NCBI GenBank assembly: GCA_963817635.1
Contig: CAWFPR010000005.1
Coordinates: forward strand, 124,001 to 188,000
From: CAWFPR01 sp963817635
Lineage (GTDB): Bacteria > Acidobacteriota > Vicinamibacteria > Vicinamibacterales > 2-12-FULL-66-21
Direction of reading: 5' to 3'
Length of the DNA: 64,000 bases
Position 1 is the first letter of the stretch. Every line of letters starts with the position of its first letter. A program made the position numbers and the translations under genes. The notes beneath the pieces were generated by a model, which was not told the origin of the DNA, made no database searches, and saw nothing but the letters and a program-made list of their open reading frames with translations. Below are positions 9,565 to 18,312 of this stretch, in pieces.

Positions 9565-10190
9565 TCTCACTGGGCCGGCCGGCCGCCTCGAGGCGCTGCT
9601 CGACGAACCGTCGGGCACGGTCCGCGCGGCCGCCGTCTTTGCGCATCCCCACCCGCAGTTCGGCGGCACGATGCACACCAAGGCGGTGTATCAGGGGGCC
9701 AAGGGCCTCGCGCGCGTCGGATGCGTCGTGCTGCGCTTCAACTTCCGCGGCGTCGGGCAGAGCGGCGGCACGTTCGATCAGGGTGAGGGCGAACAGGAGG
9801 ATTTCAGGGCGGCGCTCGACTACATGGCCGCGCGGTACCCGGGCCTGCCGCTCTGGGCCGCCGGATTCTCGTTCGGAGCCTGGGTCGCGCTCGAGGTGGG
9901 TGCCGAGGACGATCGCGTCACCGCGCTGATCGGCATCGCGCCGCCGGTGGCGACGTCGGTGTCCGGCCAGGAATACCACTTCGACCGCACGCTCGAGAGC
10001 ACGAAGGCGAAGTTCTTCGTTCAGGGCGAGGCCGACGAGGTCTGTCCCATTCAGGGGATGTGGAGCCTTCTACGCAAAGCTGCAGGAGCCCAAGGAACTG
10101 GTGCCGATCGATCGCGCGAACCACCTGTTCGACGGCCAGACGTCGGAGGTGGGCGACGCGCTCGAGGATCTGCTGGTCGACTTCATGTAA
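9547..10190 (+). CDS. Alpha/beta hydrolase (COG2945-like), two frameshifts
   Basis: If the extra C at 9554-9555 is removed, the ATG at 9547 gives MPTITDLTGPAGRLEALL and overlaps the end of the preceding hydrolase. The body shows AHPHPQFGGTMHTKAVY, RFNFRGVGQSGG, the nucleophile elbow GFSFGAW and the acid region GEADEVCPI. A second shift near 10064 restores FYAKLQEPKELVPI, then the histidine in RANHLFDG and the stop at 10190. The HPHP and FNFRGVG blocks are typical of the small COG2945 hydrolase family, whose substrates are unknown. It sits tightly in the beta-oxidation operon, 69 nt before the thiolase. Confidence 0.7.
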
Positions 10191-10259
10191 GGAGCGCCCC
10201 GGGTCCGCGGTCGGCGTGACCGCGGGCTCATTGCGCAACGTCGCAGAGCTGACACGAAC

Positions 10260-11427
10260 ATGCCACACGCCGTCATCGTCTCCGCCTGTCGCACGCCGGT
10301 CGGCAAGGCCCCGAACGGCGCTCTGAGATTCACCCGTCCCGACGAGATGGGCGCGCTCGTGATCCGTGAGGCGCTGGCGCGCGCCAGCGGCGTGGACCCG
10401 GCCGAGGTGGACGACGTGATCCTCGGGTGCGCGATGCCGGAGGCGGAGCAGGGCCTCAACGTCGCGCGGATCGCGAGCCTGCGCGCGGGGCTGCCGGTGA
10501 CGACATCGGCGGTGACGGTGAACCGCTTCTGCTCGTCGGGCCTGCAGTCGATCGCGTATGCCGCCGAGCGGATGCTGGCCGGCTTCGCCACGACGATCGT
10601 GGCGGGCGGCACCGAGTCGATGAGTCTCGTGCCGATGGGCGGGAACAAGATCGCGCCAAACCCGGCGCTGGTCGAGACGCTACCCCGACGTCTACCTGAG
10701 CACCGGTCTCGTCGGGGAAAACCATGCGCGCGAGGCCGGCGTCAGCCGGGAGGAGCAGGACGCCTTCGCGCTCGCGAGCCATCAGCGCGCCGTCGCGGCG
10801 ATCGACGCCGGCCGCTTCGTGGACGAGATCGTGCCGGTGGATCTGGGTCGAGCGCGATCCCGGCAGCGCCTGCGCGAGGTGCTGGCCGTGGACGAGGGGC
10901 CGCGGCGCGACACGTCGATGGAGGCGCTCGGCAGGCTGAAGCCGGCGTTCCACGCGAAGGGCACCGTGACGGCGGGCAACTCCTCGCAGATGAGCGACGG
11001 CGCGTCGGCCGTCGTCGTCATGTCGAGCGACGCGGGCGCGCGAGCTGCGGGCTCGAGCCGCTCGGCCGCTTCGTGGCGTTCGCCACGGCAGGGGTTGAGC
11101 CGGAGCGCTTCGGCATCGGGCCGGTGCCGGCCATCCGGAAGGCCCTGAGGCTCGCCGGACTGACGCTCGATCAGATTGACCTGGTCGAGCTGAACGAGGC
11201 GTTCGCCTCGCAGGTGCTGGCCTGTCTCCGGGAGCTGCCGATCGACCCGGATCGCCTGAACGTCAACGGCGGCGCCATCGCCCTCGGGCACCCGCTCGGC
11301 TGCACCGGCGCAAAGCTGACGACGACGCTGCTCTACGAGATGCGCCGCCGACAGCGCGCGATACGGCATGGTGACGATGTGCGTCGGCGGCGGCATGGGC
11401 GCGGCGGGGATCTTCGAGCGCCTCTAG
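10260..11427 (+). CDS. fadA: Acetyl-CoA C-acyltransferase (beta-ketothiolase), several frameshifts
   Basis: The protein begins MPHAVIVSACRTPVGKAPNGAL. It has the nucleophilic Cys in VNRFCSSGLQSIAYA, the His in GGAIALGHPLGCTGA and the second Cys in MVTMCVGGGMGAAGIFERL at the end. It catalyses the last step of beta-oxidation, releasing acetyl-CoA. Frame shifts lie near 10680, 10851, 10880, 11035 and 11355. The pair at 10851/10880 compensates: removing one G and adding one G restores VDLVERDPGSGLREVL. Catalytic residues are all present, so a working gene is likely once base errors are corrected. A degraded copy of its last 15 codons seems to lie just downstream, at 11548-11590. Confidence 0.85.
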
Positions 11428-11547
11428 CCGCCGGCGCGCAGCGTCACCGTCGGACGATGAGGCGCCTGCGCCCGAGCGAGCGGCCGAGGGCAGCCCGGCG
11501 CAGCCGGGCCCGCGAGTGAGCGCGGGGGGGGGCCCCACGCGCTATGG

Positions 11548-11590
11548 ATGTGCGTCGGGCGGTAGCCGCGGCGAATCTTCGAGCGGCCTC
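11548..11590 (+). repeat. Partial degraded copy of the fadA 3' end
   Basis: The stretch reads ATGTGCGTCGG, then GCGGCGAATCTTCGAGCG, and matches the end of fadA (11377-11424) with a short internal gap. It lies in the 204 nt between fadA and fadE. That gap also contains a GC hairpin (GCCCGG-CGCAG-CCGGGC) and a run of eight to nine G. It could be a relic duplication or an assembly artefact. Confidence 0.4.
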
Positions 11591-11631
11591 GCAGCAGGCC
11601 CAGCGTGCGCATAAGGTGTCCGAGAAGCGGA

Positions 11632-13410
11632 ATGACGACCGCAACAGGGGCGAGCCGAGGCGGGCGTGGCTGATTGAAGATGCCGCGTCGATCTTCACCG
11701 GGAGGCTGTCCGACGAGCACCGGCTGATCGGTCAGACGGCTGACGAGTTCATGACCAACGAGGTCATCCGTCCATCGATCGGCTCGAGACCAAGGACTGG
11801 GCGCACGCGCGCGAGCTGGTGCGGCGCGCCGGGGAGCTCGGGCTGCTCGGGGCCGACGTGCCGGAGGCGCTCGGCGGCGTCGGACTCGACAAGGTCTCCG
11901 CGATCATCGTCGGCGAAGCCGTCGGGCGGAGCGCGTCGTTCGCCACGACATTCGGCGCGCAGACCGGGCTGGCGATCACGCCGCTCCTGTGCTTCGGCAC
12001 CGAGGCGCAGAAGCAGAAGTACGTGCCGCGGCTGGTGAGCGGCGAGATTCTCGGCGCCTACGCGCTGAGCGAGTCCGGATCGGGATCCGACGCGCTCGGG
12101 GCGAAGGCGAAAGCGTCGCGGCAGCCCGATGGCGGCTTCGTGCTCAGCGGCGAGAAGATGTGGATCACCAACGGGGGCTTCGCCGATTTCTTCATCGTGT
12201 TTGCGAAGGTCGACGGCGAGCGTTCACGGCCTTCGTCGTCGAGCGCGCGGCCGGGGTCACGAACGGCAAGGAAGAACACAAGATGGGCCTGCACGGATCC
12301 TCCACGACGCCGCTGCTGCTCCAGGAGGCGCACGTGGCCGCCGACAGCGTGCTCGGCGAGATCGGCAAGGGGCACAAGGTCGCGTTCAACGTGCTCAACT
12401 ACGGCCGCTTCAAGCTCGGCGCGATGTGCAGCGGCGGCGCGCGGGCGATCGTCGGCGAGGCGGCGGCCTACGCCTCGCGAGCGGCGCCAGTTCGGGCAGC
12501 CGATCGCGCACTTCGGCGCGATTCGCCACAAGCTCGGCCGAGATGGCGATTCGCGAGTACGCGGTCGAGAGCATGCTGTATCGCACCGGCGGATTGATCG
12601 ATGCCGCGCTCCAGCGGCAGCCACGCGAGCGACGCGGTGCTCGCCGCGCTCGAGGAGTACGCGATCGAAGCCTCCATCCTCAAGGTCGCCAGCAGCGAGA
12701 TGCTCGATTTCGTCGTCGACGAAAACGTCCAGATTCACGGCGGCAACGGGTTCGTGCGCGACTACCCCGCCGAACGCCACTACCGCGACGCGAGGGTCAA
12801 CCGCATCTTCGAGGGCACCAACGAGATCAACCGCCTGCTGATTCCCGGCATGCTGATCCGCCGCGCGCTCAAGGGCGGATTGCCGATCATCGCGGCGGCG
12901 AAGCGGCTGCAGGACGAAATGCTGTCGCCGGCCCCGGCCGGGACCGCCGTCAGACGAGCCGCTCGGGAGCGAGCGGCTCGCGGTGACGGCGATGAAGAAG
13001 GTGGCGCTGATGATCCTCGGGACCGCCATGCAGACCTACGGCGAGCAGCTCACCGATCAGCAGGAAGTGCTGATGGCGGCCGCCGATGTCATCATCGACG
13101 TGTACGCGGCGGAGAGCACGCTGCTCCGGGCGGCTGCCGTCCAGGCGACCGGGGACCGTGCCGGTTCGAACGGCGACGAGGACGCTCGCGCCGGGCGCCA
13201 TCAGCGGCCGCACGCGTGTTCATCAGCGATGCGGCGGGCCGCGTGGAGATCGGGGCCCGCGCGGCGCTGGCGGCCATGGCGGAGGGAGACACGTTGAGGA
13301 CCCTTCTCGCGGCGCTGCGGCGGCTGCTGAAGGTCACCCCGGTCAACACCGTCGCCCTGCGGCGCCAGGTGTCGGATGCGGTCGTCGCGGGAAAGAAGTA
13401 CCCCTTCTGA
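11632..13410 (+). CDS. fadE: Long acyl-CoA dehydrogenase (FadE-like), many frameshifts
   Basis: The pieces, read in order across frames, give a dehydrogenase of roughly 590 residues, the length of the Bacillus FadE type: LIGQTADEFMTNEVI, GLLGADVPEALGGVGLDKV, GAYALSESGSGSDALGAKAKA, LSGEKMWITNGGFADFF, FNVLNYGRFKLGAMC, IHGGNGFVRDYPAERHYRDA and RIFEGTNEINRLLIPGML. The C-terminal extension ends LLKVTPVNTVALRRQVSDAV. It performs the FAD-dependent first step of beta-oxidation. At least seven single-base shifts are present between about 11650 and 13170. The start is uncertain; ATG 11632 with one correction gives MTTATGASRGG before the conserved region. Confidence 0.8.
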
Positions 13411-13424
13411 TTCGGAGAGATTGC

Positions 13425-14018
13425 GTGAGAATCGCGGCCCTGTTGTCCCTCCTCCTCCTCGGCGCGTGCACGGCGAAGGCCGTGCCCTACGAGGAGGACA
13501 TTGCGGCCTGGCGTGCCCAGAAGGACGCGTTCATGCGTGGGGCGGAGCAATCCCCGATTCCTCCGGCCGAGCGCGCGTCGTTCGCGCCGCTGGTCTATTT
13601 CGCGATCGACCCGGACTATCGCGTGCCGGCGGCGCTCACGCTGAAGCCGAGCGACGACATTCTCGAGATGCCGACGTCGACAGGCGATCGCCGGGCGATG
13701 CGGCGGGTCGGCACGCTCGGGTTCACGCTCAAGGGACAGGCGCTCACGCTGACGGCGTTCGTCGACGCCACGGAGAACGACATGGATCGCCTGTTCGTCC
13801 CCTTCGGCGATCTCACCAACGGCACCGAAACCTACACGGGAGGCCGCTACCTGGACCTGGAGCGAACGGCGACCGGCATCTACGACCTCGACTTCAACCG
13901 CGCCTTTTTCCCCTTCTGCTACTACAACGCGACCTACGACTGCCCCGTGCCGCCGCGGGAGAACCGCCTGCCGCTGCCGGTGCGCGCCGGGGAGCGGATG
14001 GCGGCGCGCGGCCACTGA
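13425..14018 (+). CDS. DUF1684 lipoprotein
   Basis: A GTG start with GGAGAG seven bases upstream opens a lipoprotein signal ending LLLLGACTAK. The body carries the DUF1684 hallmarks: EEDIAAWRAQKDAFMRG near the N-terminus, then GTLGFTLKGQALTL, GRYLDLER and the C-terminal DFNRAFFPFCYYNATYDCPVP. The family is found in many bacteria and has no established activity. The gene starts 14 nt after fadE and may be the last gene of that operon. Unlike its upstream neighbours it has no frameshift. Confidence 0.8.
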   Translation: MRIAALLSLLLLGACTAKAVPYEEDIAAWRAQKDAFMRGAEQSPIPPAERASFAPLVYFAIDPDYRVPAALTLKPSDDILEMPTSTGDRRAMRRVGTLGFTLKGQALTLTAFVDATENDMDRLFVPFGDLTNGTETYTGGRYLDLERTATGIYDLDFNRAFFPFCYYNATYDCPVPPRENRLPLPVRAGERMAARGH

Positions 14019-14166
14019 CGCCGTGCTGGGCCGTCGGACCGCTCCCCCCAGGCGGCCATTTTCCGGCCACGCACCCGCCGACCCGTAGCGCCCGGGGTGC
14101 CGCGCGGACCTTCCGGACGAGCACCGAACGGCAGATTGTCAACCCGCAAGAAAGCAATCGGCTTGT

Positions 14167-14203
14167 TTTGTTTGATTTGCATCAGATACTCCTGCTAAGC
14201 TCC
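14167..14203 (+). promoter_or_regulatory. Upstream block shared with the second TonB receptor
   Basis: TTTGTTTG, 21 nt, then TAAGCTCC (preceded by CCTGC) occurs here and, with identical spacing, at 18182-18218 before the second receptor. TGCTAAGCT resembles an extended -10 element. The flanking 277-nt intergenic region shows no other gene; an AGGAGG Shine-Dalgarno precedes the receptor ATG. Confidence 0.5.
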
Positions 14204-14295
14204 AGCATTCACTCGAGGCGAGTTGGCCTCCCCTCAGGCGCCGGGACCGCGCGGGGAGGCCGGCCGCGAGTTGTCAGTCAGACAGGAGGAAGGCA

Positions 14296-17200
14296 ATGAA
14301 GAGTCGTGTGGCGGCCGTTGTTGCGGCGGTGGTGCTGGCGCTGTGGGCGTCGCCGGCATGGGCCCAGAATCAGACCGGAGAGATTTTCGGCAAGGTGACC
14401 GACCAGTCCGGGGCGGTCCTGCCGGGTGTCACCGTGACCGTCGCCGGTCCCGTCCTGCTGCAGCCGCTGACGGCGGTGACCAGCGAGACGGGCACCTTTC
14501 AGTTCGCCAGGCTCGCCGTCGGCACGTACGACGTCACGTTCGAGCTCGCCAGCTTCCGCACCATCATCAAGAAGGGCATCGTGGTCACGGTGGGCTTCAG
14601 CGCCAACGTCAGCACGCAGCTGTCGCTCTCGAGCATGACAGAGGCGGTGACGGTCACCGGCGAGGCGCCGATCGTGGACACCAAGCAGACGGGCACCAAG
14701 CAGACCTTCACGACCGAAATGCTCCAGTCGATCCCCTCGGCGCGCGATCCGTGGGTCATCCTGCAGCAGACGGCCGGCATCGCGATGGACCGCGAGAACA
14801 TCGGCGGCAACATGTCGGGCCAGCAGTCCAATTTCGTCGTCGCGCGGCGCGAGCCCGGGCAACACCAAGTGGTCGGTGGACGGCATCGACACGACCGACA
14901 TGGCGGCCACGGGCGCGTCGCCGACCTACTATGATTTCGACGCGTTCCAGGAGATGACGATCAACACCGGCGGCGTGGACGTCTCGCAGCAGACGAGCGG
15001 CGTCGGCGTGAACCTGGTCACCAAGAGCGGCACCAACCGGTTCAAGGGCTCGGGCCGCTACTTCCGGACCAACGATCGCTTCGAGTCGAACAACATCACC
15101 GACGCGCAGCGCCAGCAGGGCGCGACCTCCGGCAACCCGATCCAGGACGTGAAGGACTTCGGCGTCGAGATGGGCGGCCCGCTCAAGAAGGGGCGCGCGT
15201 GGATCTGGGGCAGCTACGGCAAGCAGGACATCAACGTCGGCGTGCTCGGGTTCTACAAGCCGTCCGCCGACTGCCAGGCGTTCAAGTCCTCGTCGGTCGC
15301 GCTGGCCTCGCCGATCAAGGACATCAACAACTGCCTCAACTCCGACACGACGCTGCTCGCGAACACGAACATCAAGGCCGAGGTGCAGCTTTTTGCCGGC
15401 AACAAGCTGTCGCTCTTCAACAGCATGTCGAAGAAGGAGCGCAACGCGCGCAACGCCAGCGATCTCAGGCCAATCGAGACGACGTCGCGCCAGTCAGCCG
15501 TGCCGTCCACCTTCGGGACGAAGGGCTGGATCACGGGGCCGTCGCCCACCTACAAGTTCGGCGACCAGTGGGTCATCTCGGACCGCCTGCTCGTGGACAT
15601 GCAGTACGCGCACGTCGGCAATAACTTCATCCTGGATTTTCACGAGGACGCGCTGAAGGATGTGCAGCCGACGTTCATCATCTCGAACAGCCTGAACGGC
15701 CGGTCGGCCGGCCAGAGCGTCTTCCTGCGGCCGGTGAACAGCTTCAACGTCAACGCCAACTACTTCCTGCCGTCCCGGCTCGGCGCCGATCACGCGCTCA
15801 AACTCGGCGGCTACTGGCGTGACGCCTATTCGGAGTCGATCGGCCACACCGGCGGCAACGCGACCGTGCGGTTCCCGACGAGCATCGACAACGACTGCTC
15901 GCAGCTCTCGACGGGCTGCCAGGTGGCCGTCACCCGCGACAGCCACACGATCTACGACCTGACCAACGTCTCGCTCTTCGCGCAGGACACGATCACGATG
16001 GGCAAGGCGACGATGCAGATCGGCGTGCGGTGGGACCGGAACCACGACCGCGCGCTCGGCGCGTCGATCCCGGCGAGCCCCCTGCTGCCGGACTGGCTGC
16101 CGGCGGTCGAATACGGCGGCGTCGATCCGAAGATCATCTTCAACGACATCTCCCCGCGCATCGGGATCACCTACGACCTGCTGGGCGATGGTCACACGAT
16201 CCTGCGAGGCAACTACGCCCGGTACTACGGGCAGGTCGGCACGGCGGGCGTGTCGGGCTCGGTCAACCCGCTGTCGGGCGTCACGGTCCGCTACCCGTGG
16301 GTGGATGCCAACGGCGACAAGTCCGCCCAGACGAGCGAAATCCTCGCCAGCGACAAGCCGCTCGCGACGAGCGGCAACTGGAGCGCCACGAATCCGACGT
16401 TCGTCGGCACCCAGAACACCGTCGACCCGAACCTGAAGAACGACACGACCGACGAGGTCATCGTCGGCGCCAGCCACGAGATCGGCCACGGCTTCGCGGT
16501 GGACGTCAACTACATCTGGCGCCGCTACGGCAACTTCAGCAGCTCGCGGCGCAACGGCGTGGCCAGCGGCGACTACGTCGAGGCCAGCTTCACGCCAACC
16601 AGCGCGCAGTGTCCGGTGGCCGGCGCCCGTTGTGAGACGGTGACCTATTTCTACCCGAGCTTCCAGGCGCCGAACGTCACGACGCTGTCGAACACCCCGG
16701 ACTTCAGCCGGAGCTTCAACGGGGTCGAAGTCACCGGCCGGAAGCGCATGGCGAACCACTGGATGATGAACACGAGCTTCTCGTACAACAGCATCATCCA
16801 GCACTACGACTCGGCGGCCGCCTACGTCGACCCGACCAACATCGCGCAGCGCAACGGCTACCAGTACGACTATGCGACGTCGGGATCCGGCATCGGCAAC
16901 GTCTACGTGAATGCCAAGTGGCTGTTCAAGATCAGCGGCCTCTACCAGTTGCCGTACGACGTCAACGTCTCGGCGTTCTTCAACGCGCGGCAGGGCTATC
17001 CGTTCGAACAGGTGGTCCGCGTGGCCAACCGGCCGAACGGCGGCGGCACGGCGGACGTGCTCCTGGACCCGGTGGGCGACAACCGCCTGCCGAACTTCCA
17101 CAATCTCGACCTGCACTTCGAGCGGCCGATCGGGGCGGGCCACGTCCACTTCACGCCGTCGCTCGACGTCTTCAACGTGATGAACGCGAACACCGTCCAG

Positions 17201-17296
17201 GCGTTTCGCGGCATCCAGAACGCGTCGAACGCGAACAACATCCAGGCCATCGTCGCGCCGCGCGTCCTGCGCTTCGGCGTCCGCGTGAACTGGTAG
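14296..17296 (+). CDS. Oar-like TonB-dependent receptor with carboxypeptidase-regulatory domain, one frameshift
   Basis: The protein has about 1,000 residues. It begins with a signal peptide (VLALWASPAWAQ). The carboxypeptidase-regulatory domain follows (GEIFGKVTDQSGAVLPGVTVTV), then a plug (TEMLQSIPSARDPWVILQQTAGI, SVDGIDTTDMAATGASPTYYDF) and a long beta-barrel ending VLRFGVRVNW, the aromatic outer-membrane end. One extra C near 14839 breaks the frame; the paralogue at 18313 shows the correct sequence (FVSRGASPGNTKW). The span is 3n+1, as one insertion predicts. Such receptors import large substrates across the outer membrane in Acidobacteriota and Bacteroidota; the substrate is unknown. Confidence 0.85.
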
Positions 17297-17336
17297 GGCT
17301 CAAGGCTCAGGGCTCAAGGCTCGGGGCTCAAGGGCT
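17297..17336 (+). repeat. Heptamer array GGCTCAA/GGCTCAG
   Basis: About five head-to-tail heptamers start immediately after the receptor stop codon. An array in the opposite orientation (CCCTGAG) lies at 17415-17451, with a terminator hairpin between the two. Similar arrays occur at 21331, 43449, 50759 and 50844. Confidence 0.8.
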
Positions 17337-17350
17337 GGGTTCGATTCGGC

Positions 17351-17385
17351 CGGGCGGGCTTCCCCTCGAGGCCCGCCCGTATTCT
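17351..17385 (+). terminator. Rho-independent-type terminator of the first TonB receptor
   Basis: GGGCGGGC (17351-17358) pairs with GCCCGCCC (17370-17377), giving an 8-bp GC stem followed by a weak T-containing tail (GTATTCTTG). The same stem recurs after the second receptor. Confidence 0.65.
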
Positions 17386-17414
17386 TGTACGCACTTCGCA
17401 CTCGCGACCCTGTA

Positions 17415-17451
17415 CCCTGAGCCCTGAGCCTGACCCTGAGCCCTGAGCCCT
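17415..17451 (-). repeat. Heptamer array in inverse orientation
   Basis: Tandem CCCTGAG units, one of them shortened, end directly before the ATG of the HAD gene. They can pair with the array at 17297-17336 around the terminator. Confidence 0.75.
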
Positions 17452-18120
17452 ATGTCCCACGCCATCGTCTTCGACTTCGATGGAGTCCTCGCGGATTCCG
17501 AACCGCTCCACCTGCGCGCCTACCAGGAGGTCCTCTCACCCCTCGGGATCACGCTCACGCGCGAGGAGTACCACGCGCGCCTGCTCGGGTACGATGACGT
17601 GGGCGTGCTCACGAGGGTGGGCGAGGCGGCAGGGCTGGCGTTCGATGCGCGGCAGATTTCGGCGCTGATCGCCGACAAAGCGCGGGTCTTCGACGCACTG
17701 GTCGCGAGCGTGGACGTTCTGTACCCGGGGGCGGCAGAGTGCGTCGCGCGGATGGCCGCCGCCTACCCGCTGGCAGTGGCCTCGGGCGCGCTGAAGGGAG
17801 AAATCCTCGCGGTCCTGCGCCACGCCGATCTCGAAGGCCACTTCCGGTTCATCGTCTCGGCGGAAGACACCCCCCGGAGCAAGCCGGCTCCGGATCCCTA
17901 TCTTCGGGCCGCGGCACTTCTCGGGCTGCCGCCTGCCTCCTGCCTGGCCATCGAGGATTCGCGCTGGGGCATCGAGTCGGCCATCACCGCCGGCCTGCAC
18001 TGCGTCGGCATCACCCACACGTACCCGGCCGCCGACCTGCCCGGGGCCGCCGGGGTCATCCATGCCCTTTCGGAATTCACGGTCGAGTACGCGGCGAAGG
18101 TGCTGGCCCTGGACCGCTGA
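17452..18120 (+). CDS. HAD-family phosphatase/phosphomutase (subfamily IA)
   Basis: The protein has 222 residues. Motif I is FDFDGVLADSEPLH, with the nucleophile and acid aspartates. Motif II is the SGA of LAVASGALKGE, the Lys is in RSKPAPDPYL, and motif IV is CLAIEDSRWGIESA. The helical cap insertion follows motif I, as in beta-phosphoglucomutases and phosphoglycolate phosphatases. The substrate cannot be told from sequence. It lies between the two TonB receptors, but the heptamer arrays and terminators suggest separate transcription. The start ATG follows the inverse heptamer array with no clear SD. Confidence 0.85.
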   Translation: MSHAIVFDFDGVLADSEPLHLRAYQEVLSPLGITLTREEYHARLLGYDDVGVLTRVGEAAGLAFDARQISALIADKARVFDALVASVDVLYPGAAECVARMAAAYPLAVASGALKGEILAVLRHADLEGHFRFIVSAEDTPRSKPAPDPYLRAAALLGLPPASCLAIEDSRWGIESAITAGLHCVGITHTYPAADLPGAAGVIHALSEFTVEYAAKVLALDR

Positions 18121-18181
18121 CCCGCTGGAGTGCAGCCGGGACCTTCGTCACATGAGCTGTTGAAAGACGCAACATTGTCGA

Positions 18182-18218
18182 TTTGTTTGCCCTACGACCG
18201 ATTTCCCTGCTAAGCTCC
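18182..18218 (+). promoter_or_regulatory. Upstream block shared with the first TonB receptor
   Basis: TTTGTTTG-N21-TAAGCTCC is repeated here with the same spacing as at 14167-14203, and CCTGC precedes TAAGCT in both. Conservation against a diverged background suggests a common promoter or regulator site. Confidence 0.5.
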
Positions 18219-18312
18219 GTCACTCACAAATGACGTTCATCCCAAGGGCGGTGGGACGCCGCTGGAATGGACGAGGCAAGCTGGTATCAAGGTATTCGAC
18301 AGGGAGGGAAGA

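Noticed and set aside
6557..13410. The fad genes as true pseudogenes
   Set aside because: All catalytic residues and codon usage are preserved, indels compensate locally, and one base correction repairs two overlapping genes.
15494..17149. Open frame of 551 codons on the minus strand
   Set aside because: Antisense to the first TonB receptor; its composition is that of a shadow frame, with no motif.
17297..17451. Heptamer arrays as a CRISPR array
   Set aside because: Units are 7 bp and contiguous, without unique spacers, and no cas gene is present.
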